64,000 nucleotides of DNA from Monilinia fructicola (Eukaryota; Ascomycota; Leotiomycetes; Helotiales; Sclerotiniaceae), in contig VICG01000007.1 in the NCBI GenBank assembly GCA_008692225.1, positions 1,770,501 to 1,834,500 on the forward strand, written 5' to 3'. The notes beneath the pieces were generated by a model, which was not told where the DNA came from, searched no databases, and saw nothing but the letters and a program-made list of their open reading frames with translations. Of this stretch, positions 62,304 through 64,000 are shown piece after piece. Within the stretch, counting starts at the first letter, position 1, and each line of letters opens with the position of its first letter. The position numbers and the translations under genes were made by a program.

Positions 62304-63209
62304 CTAGCTGCTGGTACGCAGCTCTACCTTTCCACTTCTGGTCATTCTCCATTCTATGCCTTCATTCTTCAATTCTTGTACACAGAATGCCAACCACCTA
62401 ACCAAGTCTTTGCTATCTCCCTTTCGGAACTTGATGTAATTATGATGTCTCTTTAGGTAGCCATTTCTAATGAAGTGTATTTTGCCGACATTGTATTTAT
62501 CCCAAGTTGAGTTTGGAAGAGTCCGAAACTTCCTCCCCAAAGTCTCGGCGCAAGAGCCGATGAAATCCGCAAACCATTGATCAGGAGATGCGAAAATCTT
62601 GCCGAGGAGCTCGTGGTACTGAGAAGAGGAGGAACAGTTCTCGGTTTCACGGAGCCAATCGGTGGAGTTGAAGGCGTCCACATCGTCATCTCCTTCCCAC
62701 TTGAACTCGGTTCCGTTCTGCCACTCGATTCCCGAATTTCTGAAATCCCGGATGCAAAATGCCAGCCAGTCGCACAACTCTCTACTCTCGTCGGCAAAGT
62801 TCCGGCCGCCTCGGAGGAATTCCGCCCGCTTTGAAAGGACTTGCGATGTGGTATAGCATTGCCAGATGGATGTGCGTTGGTTACCGTATTTTGCCTGGCA
62901 AAAAAGATCGCAGAGTGGAATGAACTCGTTCCACCAGCTGTCGGAGCCCCGAAAGATAAAGGAGAGGAGTGAGGGGAAGTGCAAAGATTGGAGCATTATT
63001 CTTTGCGTGCCGAGGAACCAGCTTGTGGCGTTGAAATACTCTGAGGGTAGGTTATTGTTCATGAGGTTATTGAGATGTTGAATGGCGGGAGGTAGGGTAG
63101 GAGGCGCGGTGCGATAAGAGGGAGGGGCGCTTGGATTATTGGTGGGCGGCATGGAAGGGTGTGGGTTGTGATTAGAGAGAGGGACGGTTGGTAGGTTATA
63201 GAGAGACAT
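62304..63209 (-). CDS. 301-residue orphan with internally duplicated module
   Basis: Single intact frame from ATG 63209 to the TAG at 62304. The first 45 residues are Pro/Asn-rich. Two related modules follow: residues about 70-171, ending in CDWLAFCIRDFRNSGIEW, and about 197-297, ending in VRWLAFCVQELKNEGIEW. Each also has an upstream aromatic helix (SDSWWNEFIPLCD and PDQWFADFIGSCA). The repeat spacing is about 125 residues. No signal peptide or membrane helix is present, and no catalytic motif or known domain was recognised. A species- or family-restricted fungal protein is likely; function unknown. Confidence 0.72.
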   Translation of the reverse strand: MSLYNLPTVPLSNHNPHPSMPPTNNPSAPPSYRTAPPTLPPAIQHLNNLMNNNLPSEYFNATSWFLGTQRIMLQSLHFPSLLSFIFRGSDSWWNEFIPLCDLFCQAKYGNQRTSIWQCYTTSQVLSKRAEFLRGGRNFADESRELCDWLAFCIRDFRNSGIEWQNGTEFKWEGDDDVDAFNSTDWLRETENCSSSSQYHELLGKIFASPDQWFADFIGSCAETLGRKFRTLPNSTWDKYNVGKIHFIRNGYLKRHHNYIKFRKGDSKDLVRWLAFCVQELKNEGIEWRMTRSGKVELRTSS

Positions 63210-64000
63210 ATCTAATTAGTCTTTGGTTGGAACTGTCATTTGTAGATAACCTTGTTTTGAGTGAGTATCTTTGGGATAGATTAATGTTGTGGTAGGTGCA
63301 GAATCGAAAAGGGACGATGTTTCTATAGGAAGAGTTGGCTAGAAATAGGGAAGCATTTGTGCCAGGATTCGAGCAGTGGAGATATTCACAAATCGAGGGT
63401 TCAACATTGAATAGTCTAACAATCAGTATACATACCAGGAAAACAATGTATGCATACGTATAATGAATAATTTGCTATAAGAATTTATCCGTGAATGGTA
63501 TGAGAAGCTCCCCCTTATATGGGCCGGAATCTCACAAAGAGGGATACTGCCTTCTTTAGCGAATCCCTTGTGTCGGGTAAAGATGTATTTTCCTACCTAG
63601 GCAACGTTTGATATCAATCGTTCACAGAGGGCGGCATTGAGAATTCAGGCTTTCATCAGAGAGATTTGATAGTTGTTAATTCGTAGATTCAGGTCATTTC
63701 TAATATTCCCCGGACCAGATAGATGATGGTTCAAACTCAATATATCGCGTCTAGAATTCTAAATATTCAGTGTATCTAATGTTTTATTCAACTTCAACAT
63801 TCTAAGTCAAGACCTTGATTGTGAGATAGTAGTTCAGATTATTGAGATTCATGATGTGGAGAAGCTTTGTATCCAAAACATGAATTGAAAATTAACAAAT
63901 AACTTTAATCGGAACCATCTGTTTATCTAAAATCATATTGAGACTGATATCTTAATTGCAATCCACCAAATATATTTTGTAACCCTTCAGACCTCCCAAG
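63210..64000. other. Gene-free 3' flank
   Basis: Promoter of the 301-residue orphan at the left and AT-rich sequence to the window end; no gene seen. Confidence 0.45.

Overview
This window reads as nuclear DNA of a filamentous ascomycete, most likely a leotiomycete of the Botrytis/Sclerotinia type (an inference from overall protein resemblance; no search was run). Genes are interrupted by short GT..AG introns of about 48-120 nt. The set includes Pezizomycotina hallmarks: a Zn2Cys6 regulator with a fungal-specific domain, a 2EXR protein, a SigF-like NTF2 protein, a fungal-type kinesin-1, a dispersed 5S rRNA gene, and long gene-poor AT-rich spacers.

Layout. 0.7-4.7 kb: BTB-domain protein and ribosomal protein eL13. 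5.0-10.9 kb (minus strand): a decayed short ORF, a predicted beta/gamma-crystallin plus aerolysin-type pore-forming protein, a gamma-glutamylcyclotransferase-like protein and a five-exon SAM methyltransferase. 13.9-20.2 kb: a DapA-family aldolase, a 2EXR protein and a secreted, GPI-anchored Ser/Thr-rich protein. 21.6-30.0 kb: kinesin-1, RAD6-type E2, a mitochondrial acetyl-CoA acetyltransferase divergent from RAD6, and the NTF2-like membrane protein. 30.3-39.2 kb: two AT-rich islands around a large orphan fungal protein, two small orphan genes and a 5S rRNA gene. 39.8-47.9 kb: a membrane-anchored orphan, an E2-variant of the FTS/AKTIP type, a CCDC124/Lso2-like ribosome-associated protein and a fragmented orphan. 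47.9-53.0 kb has no convincing gene. 53.0-63.2 kb: an MFS transporter, a Zn2Cys6 transcription factor and a 301-aa orphan built from an internal duplication.

The most important technical observation is that at least eleven genes, including conserved ones (RAD6, kinesin-1, thiolase), are broken by one-base shifts that fall mostly in mononucleotide runs, while others (eL13, MFS, methyltransferase, FTS-like, NTF2-like, pore-former) are intact after splicing. This pattern fits consensus sequencing errors better than mass pseudogenisation, so the broken genes are annotated as genes with their break points stated. No operon-like logic is expected. Functional links are limited to divergent promoters (RAD6/thiolase), a possible trafficking theme (kinesin-1 and the FTS-like protein), and a possible small-molecule theme (GGCT-like next to methyltransferase).
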